From an uncultured Bacilli bacterium (lineage in GTDB: Bacteria; Bacillota_I; Bacilli_A; RF39; UBA660), in contig CANRHO010000002.1 in the NCBI GenBank assembly GCA_947630435.1, positions 1 through 35,933 on the forward strand: a DNA stretch of 35,933 bases. The letters run 5' to 3'. The position numbers and the translations under genes are program-made. Shown here piece by piece: positions 14,567-23,173 of the stretch (position 1 is the stretch's first letter; each line of letters begins with the position of its first letter). The notes beneath the pieces were generated by a model, which was given only the letters and a program-made list of their open reading frames with translations, was not told where the DNA came from and made no database searches.

Positions 14567-15487
14567 GTGGAAGAAATTATAATAAAAAATCAACCTATAT
14601 TAAGTAAAGTATTAAATAAAATAAACAATACTAAATATAGTAGTCAAGCGTACATATTATATGGTAATTCTAAGGAAAAATTAAAAGAGTATGCCTTGCT
14701 ATTTAGTAAAATATTAGTTTGTCCTCATAATTATCAAAAAAATTGCGAAAAATGTAATATTTGTATGAGGATTGACAATAACAATTTTGAAGAATTAAAA
14801 ATTATAGAACCTATAAATTATATGATAAAAAAAGATGAAATATTGAAGTTAAGAAACTTATTTTCTACTCAAAGCATTGAAGGTAGAAATCAAGTTTATA
14901 TTATAACCGATGTTGAAACACTTAATATTTCAGCTGCAAATTCTATTTTAAAATTTTTAGAAGAGCCAGATAGTAATTCAGTTGCGATATTTACTACAAC
15001 TAATTTAGATGGTGTTATAAAAACTATTTTATCTAGATGCCAAACCATAAAAATTAATAATTTAAAAAATAAATATGGAATTGAATTTATCAAAGAGTTA
15101 ACTTTTTTTGATGAAGATACAATATATAAAATAATAGATTTTACAAAATTAATCGAAAAAGATATTACAAAAGCAATAGCTGACATAAAACATGAATTTA
15201 TAGATTTATTTGATGATAAACAAAAATTAATTTCAGCAATCAACGTTATGCTTTTGTATTATAAAGATATGCTTAATTATAAAATTAGTCAAAAGTGTGT
15301 TTATTTTGAGTCAAATGATGTTAAAACGTTAGCAAATAAGCAAAAAACAAATATAATTTCAAAAAAAATATCATTTATTTTAGAAAATATATCAAAATTA
15401 GAGTACAATGTTAATGTGTTATTATTTATGGAAAATTTAATTATTGGAATAGGGGAAATAAAAGATGATAAAAGTAATAGGAGTTAG
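14567..15487 (+). CDS. holB: DNA polymerase III delta' subunit
   Basis: HolB is the non-hydrolysing partner of DnaX in the clamp loader. The P-loop position reads LYGNSKEKLKEY, which lacks the GKT of a working Walker A, as expected. Four Cys (CPHNYQKNCEKCNIC) form the zinc module. VYIITDVETLNISAANSILKFLEEP and the SRC motif TILSRCQTI are conserved. GTG at 14567 is chosen because GAGGTGG lies 6 bases upstream; the ATG at 14552 overlaps that ribosome site. The product has 306 residues. Its end overlaps the start of ricT by 23 bases, so the two are coupled. Confidence 0.93.
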   Translation: MEEIIIKNQPILSKVLNKINNTKYSSQAYILYGNSKEKLKEYALLFSKILVCPHNYQKNCEKCNICMRIDNNNFEELKIIEPINYMIKKDEILKLRNLFSTQSIEGRNQVYIITDVETLNISAANSILKFLEEPDSNSVAIFTTTNLDGVIKTILSRCQTIKINNLKNKYGIEFIKELTFFDEDTIYKIIDFTKLIEKDITKAIADIKHEFIDLFDDKQKLISAINVMLLYYKDMLNYKISQKCVYFESNDVKTLANKQKTNIISKKISFILENISKLEYNVNVLLFMENLIIGIGEIKDDKSNRS

Positions 15488-16262
15488 TTTTTTAAATGCG
15501 AACAGAATATATTATTTTTCACCCGGCAAAGAAAATGTCAAAAACGGGGATTATGTTATAGTAGAAACTGAACGTGGATTACAATTTGGACAAGCTGTCA
15601 CTAACGTTTTAGATATGTCTAAAGAAAAAGTTTTTTTGCCTCTTAAAGATGTTATTAGGAAGGCAAATGAGAATGATATGAAAATAAATCAAAAAAATAT
15701 AAAAGATGCCCAAAAAGCATTAGAATATGCAAAAACATTAGTGATCAACGAAAATTTAGATATGAAGTTATTTGATGCGTCTTATACTTTCGATAGAAAA
15801 AAATTGATTTTTAAATTTATAGCGGATGAAAGGGTTGATTTTAGAGAATTAGCTAAACTTTTAGCGGCTAAATACAAAACAAGAATAGAACTAAGACAAA
15901 TCGGGGTTAGAGATAAAGCAAAAGAAATAGGAGGATTAGGTCCATGTGGAAGACCTTTGTGTTGCACTGAGTTTTTAACAAATTTTAACAGTGTATCAAT
16001 AAACATGGCAAAAAACCAAGGTATTGCATTAAATCCTACTAAAATAAATGGTGCTTGTGGACGTTTATTATGTTGTTTAGGATATGAAGATGAAGTTTAT
16101 ACTGAGTATAAAAAAAATTTTCCTAAAATAGGAGAATATGTTGATTTAGGTGATAAAAAAGGTAGAGTAAGTGAGTTAAATGTATTAAATGGTAATTATA
16201 AAATAAAAATATCTGATAACGAAGAAATATTAGTAAAGGTATCAAAAGATGGAAGTAATTAA
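15465..16262 (+). CDS. ricT: PSP1-domain protein RicT (YaaT), Y-complex subunit
   Basis: RicT works with RicA and RicF in the Y-complex, which steers RNase Y processing and affects sporulation, competence and biofilm formation in B. subtilis. The 265-residue product has the PSP1 region (VSFLNANRIYYFSPG, VIVETERGLQFGQAV, RDKAKEIGGLG) and the two Cys clusters PCGRPLCCTEF and CGRLLCCLGYE that hold iron-sulphur clusters; all the cysteines are kept. It overlaps holB in front and trmN6 behind (14 bases). yabA, which follows it in Bacillus, is absent here. Confidence 0.93.
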   Translation: MIKVIGVSFLNANRIYYFSPGKENVKNGDYVIVETERGLQFGQAVTNVLDMSKEKVFLPLKDVIRKANENDMKINQKNIKDAQKALEYAKTLVINENLDMKLFDASYTFDRKKLIFKFIADERVDFRELAKLLAAKYKTRIELRQIGVRDKAKEIGGLGPCGRPLCCTEFLTNFNSVSINMAKNQGIALNPTKINGACGRLLCCLGYEDEVYTEYKKNFPKIGEYVDLGDKKGRVSELNVLNGNYKIKISDNEEILVKVSKDGSN

Positions 16263-16971
16263 TGATTTACTAAATTATAATAACTTAAAAATAGTTCAAA
16301 ATCCTGACTGGTTTAGTTTTTCCATAGATTCGGTTCTTTTAGCAAACTTTGTAAACACAAATAACAAAATGAAAATAATAGACTTTTGCACGGGTAATGC
16401 ACCTATACCGCTTTTTCTAAGTACCAAAACTAATTCTAAGATAGTTGGAGTTGAATTACAAGAAAAAGTATATCAATTAGCAAAAAAAAGTATAAAAATA
16501 AATAATTTAGAAAACCAAATAGAAATTCTTAACAATGATGTTAAGAATCTTTGTAATTTATATGAAACAGATACTTTTGACTTAATAACTTGTAATCCAC
16601 CTTATTTTAAAGTAAATGGTAAAAGTAATATTAATATAAATAAAGAAAAAGCTTTAGCAAGGCATGAAATCAATCTTACTTTGGATGATATATTTAGATG
16701 TTCTAAAAAAATATTAAAAAACAATGGTAAAATAGCTATGATACACAGAACTGATAGGTTAATAGACGTAATCATGGCAATGAAATCCAATAATATTGAG
16801 CCTAAAAGAATTCAATTTATTTATCCATTTAAGCATGGTAAATCAAACTTAGTCTTGATAGAGGGTGCTAAAAATGGTAATGCTGGATTAAATGTTCTTG
16901 AAAGCATTGTAATTCATAATGATAATGGTGATTATACAGATTATATAAATAACTTATTTAACGGAGGTTAA
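16249..16971 (+). CDS. trmN6: tRNA1(Val) adenine-37 N6-methyltransferase family (YabB)
   Basis: Class I SAM-dependent methyltransferase. SAM site MKIIDFCTGNAPIPLFL (about 40-56), acidic strand end GVELQEK, and the N6-adenine signature TCNPPYFK (about 119-126) are intact. The 240-residue length and the position after ricT match B. subtilis YabB. The start overlaps ricT by 14 bases, with AAAGGT about 12 bases upstream. The N-terminal LKIVQNPDWFSFSIDSVLLA is typical of this family. The tRNA target is taken from the family, not seen. Confidence 0.9.
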   Translation: MEVINDLLNYNNLKIVQNPDWFSFSIDSVLLANFVNTNNKMKIIDFCTGNAPIPLFLSTKTNSKIVGVELQEKVYQLAKKSIKINNLENQIEILNNDVKNLCNLYETDTFDLITCNPPYFKVNGKSNININKEKALARHEINLTLDDIFRCSKKILKNNGKIAMIHRTDRLIDVIMAMKSNNIEPKRIQFIYPFKHGKSNLVLIEGAKNGNAGLNVLESIVIHNDNGDYTDYINNLFNGG

Positions 16972-16974
16972 AAA

Positions 16975-17550
16975 ATGAAAATAAAATTAATTGTTGGACT
17001 AGGAAATCCCGGTAAAGAATACAAAAATACCAGACATAATATTGGGTTTATGGTAATTGATGAAATCGCAAAAAGATTAGAAATTTTCAAATGGAAATCC
17101 CGTGATGGTGCGGAGTACTTTGATTGTTATTTGGATTTAGCACATGTTATTTTTATGAAACCCCAAGAATATATTAATTTGTCAGGAAATGCTATTAGTA
17201 AATTCGTTAAATATTTTGATATTAAAACCGAAGATATTTTAATCATTAGTGATGATTTAGATTTACCAGTAGGAAGTATAAAATTAAAAGAAAAAGGATC
17301 TTCTGGTGGACATAACGGTTTAAAAAGTATTGAAAAAAATCTAGGAACAAACGAATACAAAAGAATAAAGATTGGAATTTCAAATAATAAACAAATTGAT
17401 GCAAAAGATTATGTTTTAGGTAAATTAAATCAAACAGAGCAAAGGCATTTAAAACCAGTTATTGATATGGCTGCAGATGCGGCTTTAGCATCATTACATA
17501 CACCTTTTAATTCATTAATGAGTAAGTATAATACTAAAATAAAAAACTAG
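16975..17550 (+). CDS. pth: Peptidyl-tRNA hydrolase
   Basis: Pth frees tRNA from prematurely released peptidyl-tRNA and is essential. In 191 residues: LIVGLGNPGKEYKNTRHNIGF with the catalytic His21, MKPQEYINLSG, ISDDLDLPVGSIKLKEKGSSGGHNGLKS and YKRIKIGI; all are classical. GGAGG lies 8 bases upstream, inside the end of trmN6. It sits directly in front of mfd, as in Bacillus. Confidence 0.97.
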   Translation: MKIKLIVGLGNPGKEYKNTRHNIGFMVIDEIAKRLEIFKWKSRDGAEYFDCYLDLAHVIFMKPQEYINLSGNAISKFVKYFDIKTEDILIISDDLDLPVGSIKLKEKGSSGGHNGLKSIEKNLGTNEYKRIKIGISNNKQIDAKDYVLGKLNQTEQRHLKPVIDMAADAALASLHTPFNSLMSKYNTKIKN

Positions 17551-17565
17551 AAAATAGGTGATAAT

Positions 17566-20500
17566 ATGCTTTTTAACATTTTTAAAAATAAAATAATAGA
17601 TTCAAGTATTCCAGTTGATGTTATTGGTTTAAACAAAAAGGTCCAAGCAGCTTATGTTTGGAATCTTTTTAGTGTGACAAATGAAAGTATTTTAATTGTT
17701 ACTAATACCTTATATGAAGCTAATAACTTATATAAAGAGCTATACTTTAATAACAATAATGATGTATTATTTTTTCCAATGGATGATTTCATAGTTAGTG
17801 AAGCATTAGCAATATCACCAGACTTGATGGCAAAAAGAATAGAAACTTTAAATGAATTATCCACAACTAAAACCAAGAAGATTGTCATAACTAATTTAAT
17901 GGGATTTTTAAGATTTTTACCAGATAAGAATTTGTGGAAAACTTTAAATATAAATTTAAATATTAATTCTGTAGTTTCAAGGAATAAACTAATCGAAAAA
18001 CTAACATTGATTGGATATAAAAAAGAAAGCATAGTAACTAAAACAGGAGAATATGCAAATAGAGGTTATATATTAGATGTATTTCCTTATGGATTTGAAT
18101 ATCCCGTAAGAATAGAATTTTTCGATGAAGAGATAGAAAATATTCGTGAATTTGAGCCTTCTACACAATTATCTAAATCTAAAAAAGAAAATGTAAATAT
18201 AATGCCGTTTACGGAGTTTATAAATGAAAAAAAAGTAGATAATATACCAAAAAGGCAAAGCCTTCTTCCTAGGGTTGTCAATAAAGTATCTAGCTTAACT
18301 GACTATATGACTTCATTCACAACTGTTTTTATTGATTTAGATAATATAAAATTAGCATATAAAAGGATATTAGAAGAAGTAGTTGAATTTAAAGAAACAG
18401 ACACATTTAAAATAGAAAATTATATGTATGATTTAAATAGCTTAATTTCTAACAAATATATTAACATAACATCTGTGGATAATTATCGCAAAGATAAAAA
18501 TGCTGTGGAAAATTATGTTTCTTATGAAATAGAAAAGTTTAATGGTGATTATAATAAAATAAATAATTACATACTTAATATGTATTCAAAGGGTAAAACC
18601 ATATTAGTATGTTTAGAAGATAAATATATGATTTCTGACTTCATTAATAAAGTAAAGGTTCCATATATAATTACAAACGAAAATAATATAACAAAATTCT
18701 CCGTAAATATTATTAAAGAGAACATACCAACAGGCTTTGTATTAAATGATATGGTTTACTTATCTTCTAATGAATTATATCGATTAAATAAGGCAATAAA
18801 TTATAAAAGCAAGTTCAAATATGGTTCTAAAATAAAAGATGTTAATAAATTGAAAATTGGTGATTATGTAGTACATATGCAACACGGAATAGGAAAGTAT
18901 TTAGGAATTGTAACGCTTACTATAAAAAACATGAAAAAAGATTTTTTACACATAGAATATAAAGATTCTGATAAATTATATATTCCGGTGGAAAAAATTG
19001 AATATATAACCAAATATTCATCTAATGAAGGACTAATTCCTAAACTAAGTAAATTAGGGGGAACAGATTGGTCTAAACAAAAAGCAAGAATAAAAGGAAA
19101 AGTAAAAGACATAGCTAAAACTTTATTAGAAACATCAGCCAAACGGAAATTAGAATTAGGTTTTTCTTTTTTAAAAGATGATGAAGAACAAATGATATTT
19201 GAAAATAAGTTTGTTTATGAGGAAACCCCTGATCAATTACGGGCAATAAAAGAAATAAAAGAAGATATGGAAAAACCTTACCCAATGGATAGATTGCTAT
19301 GTGGTGATGTAGGTTATGGAAAAACTGAAGTAGCATTTAGAGCCATTTTTAAAGCAATAAGATCTGGAAAGCAAGTAGCGTTTTTATGTCCTACAACTAT
19401 TTTATCAAAACAACATTATGATAATGCTGTAGAAAGATTCATGAACTTTGGGGTTAATATAGCAGTTTTGAATAGATTTGTTACGCAAAAAAGAAAAAAT
19501 ACCATTTTAAGGGATTTAGAAAATGGTAAAATTGACTTAATTATTGGTACCCATAGATTATTAAGCTCTGACGTTAAATATAAAGATTTGGGATTATTAG
19601 TAATAGATGAAGAGCAACGCTTTGGAGTAACTCATAAAGAAAAAATAAAAGAATATAAAAATAGTATAGATGTACTTACGTTATCTGCAACACCAATTCC
19701 TAGAACTCTTCAAATGTCGCTTTCCAAAGTAAGAGGTCTTTCATTAATAGAAACTCCTCCAGCTTATAGATTTCCAATCCAGACATATGTTTTAAGAGAA
19801 AATGAACAAGTTATAAAGGATGCAATTTATAAAGAATTATCGCGTGACGGACAAGTTTTTTTCCTTTATAATAACGTATTAAAAATAGAAGAAGAAGTTG
19901 TTAGGGTAAAACGATTAGTACCAGAAGCTAAGGTAACTTATATTCATGGTCAAATGAATAAAAATCAAATAGAGATGACGATGGAAAACTTTATTAATAA
20001 AGAGTTTGATGTTCTAATTTGTACAACAATAATTGAAACCGGAATTGACATAGAAAATGCTAATACGTTAATTGTTCTTGATGCTGATCATTTTGGGCTT
20101 AGTCAGTTATATCAAATACGTGGTAGAATAGGAAGGGGAAAAAACATCGCATATGCGTACTTAATGTATAATAAAACTAAAGAACTAAATGATATCGCAG
20201 TAAAAAGATTAGATGCTATAAAAGAATTTACTGAATTAGGTAGTGGTTATGCTTTAGCTGTTCGCGATTTAGCAATACGTGGAGCTGGTGATATTCTTGG
20301 ATCAGAACAATCTGGATTTATTGATACCGTAGGTTATGATATGTATTTAAAAATATTAAATGAAGAAATAAAACGTTTAAAGGATAACGTTAAAGAAGAT
20401 GAAGAAAGTGAAACACTAGAGGAAAAGCCATTTATACAGGTTGCAACACACATAAGTGATAAATATGCTGACAGCGAGGATTTAAAAATAGAAATACATA

Positions 20501-20862
20501 AAAAAATCAACACTATTAATGATTATGATAGCTTTATTAAAGTAAAAAAAGAATTGACCGATCGTTTTGGAATTCTTGATGAAGAGATAATTATTTATAT
20601 GCTAGAAGAATTATTTGAGCAGAAGGCCAAGAAAAAAGGTGTATTTAAAGTTGAGCAAACCAAAGATTACATAACAATGTTTTTTAATAAGAAAGCATCA
20701 AGGAAACAAAATGGTGCAGAACTTTTGTCATCCCTATTTGAAATAAATAAAGATTTCGATGTTAAGTTCATTAATGATATTTTTAAGATCACTCTTCCTT
20801 TTAAAAACCTAGATAAACATTTTCTGTATTATTTAATAAAAATGATTGATGTATTTGAATAA
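17566..20862 (+). CDS. mfd: Transcription-repair coupling factor Mfd
   Basis: Mfd removes stalled RNA polymerase from lesions and recruits UvrA. The 1098-residue product is slightly shorter than the Bacillus protein (about 1177). Order of parts: UvrB-like N-terminal module (PVRIEFFDEEIENIREFEPS, about 180-200), the CarD-like RNA-polymerase domain (GDYVVHMQHGIGKYLGI, about 430-446), the RecG-like motor with Walker A GDVGYGKTE (about 578), DEEQRFG, TLSATPIPRTL and QIRGRIGR, and a C-terminal regulatory domain. Two consensus DnaA boxes fall in the coding sequence (17857-17865, 18474-18482). The stop codon is part of the next gene's forespore-type promoter. Confidence 0.98.
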   Translation: MLFNIFKNKIIDSSIPVDVIGLNKKVQAAYVWNLFSVTNESILIVTNTLYEANNLYKELYFNNNNDVLFFPMDDFIVSEALAISPDLMAKRIETLNELSTTKTKKIVITNLMGFLRFLPDKNLWKTLNINLNINSVVSRNKLIEKLTLIGYKKESIVTKTGEYANRGYILDVFPYGFEYPVRIEFFDEEIENIREFEPSTQLSKSKKENVNIMPFTEFINEKKVDNIPKRQSLLPRVVNKVSSLTDYMTSFTTVFIDLDNIKLAYKRILEEVVEFKETDTFKIENYMYDLNSLISNKYINITSVDNYRKDKNAVENYVSYEIEKFNGDYNKINNYILNMYSKGKTILVCLEDKYMISDFINKVKVPYIITNENNITKFSVNIIKENIPTGFVLNDMVYLSSNELYRLNKAINYKSKFKYGSKIKDVNKLKIGDYVVHMQHGIGKYLGIVTLTIKNMKKDFLHIEYKDSDKLYIPVEKIEYITKYSSNEGLIPKLSKLGGTDWSKQKARIKGKVKDIAKTLLETSAKRKLELGFSFLKDDEEQMIFENKFVYEETPDQLRAIKEIKEDMEKPYPMDRLLCGDVGYGKTEVAFRAIFKAIRSGKQVAFLCPTTILSKQHYDNAVERFMNFGVNIAVLNRFVTQKRKNTILRDLENGKIDLIIGTHRLLSSDVKYKDLGLLVIDEEQRFGVTHKEKIKEYKNSIDVLTLSATPIPRTLQMSLSKVRGLSLIETPPAYRFPIQTYVLRENEQVIKDAIYKELSRDGQVFFLYNNVLKIEEEVVRVKRLVPEAKVTYIHGQMNKNQIEMTMENFINKEFDVLICTTIIETGIDIENANTLIVLDADHFGLSQLYQIRGRIGRGKNIAYAYLMYNKTKELNDIAVKRLDAIKEFTELGSGYALAVRDLAIRGAGDILGSEQSGFIDTVGYDMYLKILNEEIKRLKDNVKEDEESETLEEKPFIQVATHISDKYADSEDLKIEIHKKINTINDYDSFIKVKKELTDRFGILDEEIIIYMLEELFEQKAKKKGVFKVEQTKDYITMFFNKKASRKQNGAELLSSLFEINKDFDVKFINDIFKITLPFKNLDKHFLYYLIKMIDVFE

Positions 20863-20885
20863 AAAATACAATTTTATACATTCTA
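20856..20885 (+). promoter_or_regulatory. Sigma-G-type (forespore) promoter of spoVT
   Basis: TGAATA (20856-20861), 17-base spacer, CATTCTA (20879-20885), which fits the sigma-F/sigma-G family pattern of TGAATA-like -35 and CATNNTA -10 almost perfectly. spoVT is sigma-G-dependent in B. subtilis. The -35 contains the mfd stop codon. Initiation near 20892 leaves a short leader with the GAAGGGAAG ribosome site. Confidence 0.7.
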
Positions 20886-20905
20886 AAAAAGAAGGGAAGA
20901 ATTGT

Positions 20906-21418
20906 ATGAAAACGACGGGAATAACTAGAAGAATAGATGAATTAGGAAGGATAGTAATACCAAAAGAAATAAGAAAAAACATGCATTTAAAAACTGGAGA
21001 ATTATTAGAAATTTTTTTAGAAGATGAAACAATTAATTTAAAGAAACATTCAATTATAGATAAAAACCAAGAATTTTTACAATATTATGTTGAAGTTTTA
21101 GCAAATAAATTATCTGCAGAAATTTATATTACAACATTAAGTGATATAGCATTTTCAAGTGAAGAAAAAATAATTGGAGAAAAACTATCGTCAAAATTAG
21201 AAAATTTAATCACTAATAATGTTAACCTTAGTGACATCAACCTAGTAAATTTAACAGATGATAAAAAAATTGATAATTCCCATATTTATTCTTTAAGACC
21301 TAATGGAGATTTATCTGGATTATTAATAATAAGTTATAATAGTAACAATCATGCTAATTATGATGAATTAATAAAATTCACAACATCATTTTTTGAAAAA
21401 TATTTTGAAAATATTTAG
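20906..21418 (+). CDS. spoVT: Stage V sporulation regulator SpoVT
   Basis: SpoVT is a tetrameric AbrB-fold regulator that tunes the forespore sigma-G regulon. The N-terminal swapped-hairpin domain MKTTGITRRIDELGRIVIPKEIRKNM (residues 1-26) is diagnostic, and the roughly 110-residue C-terminal part is GAF-like, as in SpoVT and unlike short AbrB. Length is 170 against 178 in B. subtilis. ATG 20906 is chosen for the conserved start and the ribosome site GAAGGGAAG; a longer frame from 20846 overlaps mfd and its promoter. It follows mfd directly, as in Bacillus. Confidence 0.93.
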   Translation: MKTTGITRRIDELGRIVIPKEIRKNMHLKTGELLEIFLEDETINLKKHSIIDKNQEFLQYYVEVLANKLSAEIYITTLSDIAFSSEEKIIGEKLSSKLENLITNNVNLSDINLVNLTDDKKIDNSHIYSLRPNGDLSGLLIISYNSNNHANYDELIKFTTSFFEKYFENI

Positions 21419-21465
21419 TATGGTGTAAAATTTTTGTCTAATTTTGAAATTAATTGTCTTTGTTG

Positions 21466-21494
21466 TTTACTAGCTTTTTTAAATATGTTATATT
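21466..21494 (+). promoter_or_regulatory. Promoter of the small membrane protein gene
   Basis: TTTACT (21466-21471), 17 bases, TATATT (21489-21494) preceded by TGt (extended -10). It lies 59 bases before the start codon at 21553. Confidence 0.55.
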
Positions 21495-21552
21495 TTAAAC
21501 GTTGTATCAAGTAGTATCTGTTATAAATATAAAGGGAAAGGAAGATCTTTTG

Positions 21553-21735
21553 ATGCACCGTAATAAGTTAATAAAAAATACCAAGGATTTTATAGGCAAA
21601 TTGATATTTTTCTTAATATTATTAACTTTTTCAATATTAATGTATTTTGAAAGTCATACTATTATTGATGTTATTTATTTTGTTTTAGTATGTATATTAT
21701 TTTTTAAGTTTATAACAGTGAAATTATATCATTAA
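21553..21735 (+). CDS. Small two-segment membrane protein, unknown
   Basis: I do not recognise this 60-residue product. It has a basic N-terminus (MHRNKLIKNTKDFIGK), then two hydrophobic stretches (about residues 17-31 and 38-52) with a short polar link (FESHT), which suggests a hairpin membrane protein with both ends inside. ATG 21553 is supported by GGAAAGGAAG 8 bases upstream and by its own promoter; an upstream in-frame ATG at 21502 has no comparable ribosome site. A hairpin terminator overlaps its stop codon. It stands alone between spoVT and tatD, where Bacillus has other genes (metS). No function is proposed. Confidence 0.65.
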   Translation: MHRNKLIKNTKDFIGKLIFFLILLTFSILMYFESHTIIDVIYFVLVCILFFKFITVKLYH

Positions 21736-21746
21736 TATGATATAAT
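21718..21746 (+). promoter_or_regulatory. tatD promoter inside the preceding terminator
   Basis: GTGAAA (21718-21723), 17 bases, TATAAT (21741-21746) with TGa before it. The -10 is part of the right arm of the hairpin at 21721-21748. Initiation near 21753 gives a leader of about 10 bases. Confidence 0.6.
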
Positions 21747-21752
21747 TTTTTT
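21721..21752 (+). terminator. AT-rich terminator after the small membrane protein gene
   Basis: AAATTATATCAT and ATGATATAATTT form a perfect 12-bp stem with loop TAAT, followed by a T run to 21752. Only one G:C pair supports the stem. The stop codon is in the arm/loop. Confidence 0.6.
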
Positions 21753-21762
21753 GGTGATATAA

Positions 21763-22515
21763 ATGTTAATAGATGCACATTGTCATTTGCTATCATCTTG
21801 TTACGATAACGTTGAAAAAGAAATAGAAAAAGCTATTCAAGGTGGAGTTAAAAAGCTTATTATAAACGGATTTGATGTTGAAAGCAGTAAAGAAGCTGTT
21901 GAATTATCAAAAAAATATAAAGAAGTTTATGCTGCCGTGGGAATCGGCCCAGAAAACGTCGATACAATAAGTGATGTTGATATAAGTACAATATCTAACT
22001 TATCATTAAGTAAAAAGGTGGTTGCAATAGGAGAAATAGGATTGGATTATTATTGGACGAAAGAAAATAAAGATTTGCAAATAAAAATATTAAAAAGTAT
22101 GCTTAAAATAGCTAAAAATAGAAAATTACCAGTAATAGTTCATAACAGAGAGGCAACTGACGACATATATAGTTATCTAAAAGAATATAATGTAACAGGG
22201 ATAATGCATTGTTTTTCAGGAAGCGTGGAAACTGCTAATAGATTTATTAAACTTGGCTTTTTAATAGGTATTGGTGGTGTGGTAACGTTTAAAAATGCTA
22301 AAAAAATAAAAGACGTTGTAAAAAATATTCCTTTAAGGGCTATTTCTTTAGAAACAGATAGTCCATATCTTACTCCAGAACCATATCGAGGTAAGAAAAA
22401 TAACCCGGATAAACTTCCTTTTATAGTAAGTGAAATTGCTAAATTAAAGGGTATAACAAATGCTGATGTAATAAAGCAAACGGGCACTAACGTAAGATCA
22501 AAATTTGACTTATAA
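21763..22515 (+). CDS. tatD: TatD-family metal-dependent DNase
   Basis: TatD proteins are TIM-barrel phosphoesterases with 3'-5' exonuclease activity on DNA; the physiological role is DNA quality control. All metal ligands are visible: DAHCHL (His6, His8), AIGEIGLDYYW (Glu), PVIVHNREA (His), MHCFSGS (His) and LETDSPYLTPEPYRGK (Asp). The 250-residue length is normal. The ribosome site is a modest GGTGAT, 4-5 bases upstream. It precedes a 3D-domain protein and rsmA, as in Bacillus (tatD-yabE-rnmV-ksgA), but rnmV is missing here. Confidence 0.95.
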   Translation: MLIDAHCHLLSSCYDNVEKEIEKAIQGGVKKLIINGFDVESSKEAVELSKKYKEVYAAVGIGPENVDTISDVDISTISNLSLSKKVVAIGEIGLDYYWTKENKDLQIKILKSMLKIAKNRKLPVIVHNREATDDIYSYLKEYNVTGIMHCFSGSVETANRFIKLGFLIGIGGVVTFKNAKKIKDVVKNIPLRAISLETDSPYLTPEPYRGKKNNPDKLPFIVSEIAKLKGITNADVIKQTGTNVRSKFDL

Positions 22516-22533
22516 TAGTATATATGTTATTAT
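22505..22533 (+). promoter_or_regulatory. Promoter of the 3D-domain protein gene
   Basis: TTGACT (22505-22510), 17 bases, TATTAT (22528-22533) with TGt before it. The -35 lies in the last tatD codons. Initiation near 22540 excludes an ATG at 22524 and supports GTG 22572. Confidence 0.65.
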
Positions 22534-22571
22534 TAGGTACGAACTCAGAAAATGGGTATGAGGTGAACAAA

Positions 22572-23153
22572 GTGAAACATTTTAATAGAAAAATTAAAAG
22601 TGCTTTACTAATATTAGTTATATGTTTAGTAGCATTTATTGGTTTTTCAAAAGCTGGGATATTATTTTCCAATAGCGGTAAAGATGTTATAACAGTTTCG
22701 ACATCTAAAAAAACATTTGATCCTAGTAATTATGTTGCTAGTGTCGCAAATACTACGATAGCAAAAGGAGAAACAACCGTTCCAGAAACAACAACAACGA
22801 CTAAATCACAGTTTGCTGTTGCACCTGTGAGTAGTTGGTCTGGAGATAAGCTATCAAAAGGAAAAGGTGTTGTTATTGGTCCATCTGGTAAGGAAACATA
22901 CTATAATTTAAACATGACAAGTGTGGTAAATGCTATGAGGCATATGGGGTATTCAGAAGTAGAATATCCATACTGGATTCGTGAAGATGGTGTTAAAATG
23001 CTTGGTGGTTATGTTATGGTAGCAGCAAATTATAAAATTCGTCCAAGAGGAACAATAATAGAAAGTTCTTTAGGATATGCGATAGTTTGTGATACTGGAT
23101 CGTTTGCTAATACAAATCCAACTCAAATTGATGTAGCAGTTAATTGGCGATAA
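22572..23153 (+). CDS. Membrane-anchored 3D-domain cell-wall protein (YabE-like)
   Basis: The product of 193 residues has a basic start and a signal/anchor helix (SALLILVICLVAFIGFSKAG, about 10-29), a Thr-rich linker (TTVPETTTTT) and a C-terminal 3D domain. The 3D fold is the catalytic module of MltA/Rpf-like peptidoglycan lytic enzymes; here it reads MVAANYKIRPRGTIIESSLGYAIVCDTG and NPTQIDVAVNW, with two of the three eponymous Asp clearly present and the first replaced in MVAAN. It lacks the DUF348 and G5 domains of Bacillus YabE, so only the position and the last domain match. GTG 22572 is preceded by GAGGTG. A role in cell-wall turnover is inferred. Confidence 0.8.
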   Translation: MKHFNRKIKSALLILVICLVAFIGFSKAGILFSNSGKDVITVSTSKKTFDPSNYVASVANTTIAKGETTVPETTTTTKSQFAVAPVSSWSGDKLSKGKGVVIGPSGKETYYNLNMTSVVNAMRHMGYSEVEYPYWIREDGVKMLGGYVMVAANYKIRPRGTIIESSLGYAIVCDTGSFANTNPTQIDVAVNWR

Positions 23154-23173
23154 TTTAAATATTATGATAAAAT
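23144..23173 (+). promoter_or_regulatory. Possible rsmA promoter placed before the terminator
   Basis: TTGGCG (23144-23149), 18 bases, TAAAAT (23168-23173) with TGa. Initiation near 23180 would fall inside the left arm of the terminator hairpin, so RNA from this promoter could not form the full stem. Confidence 0.45.
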
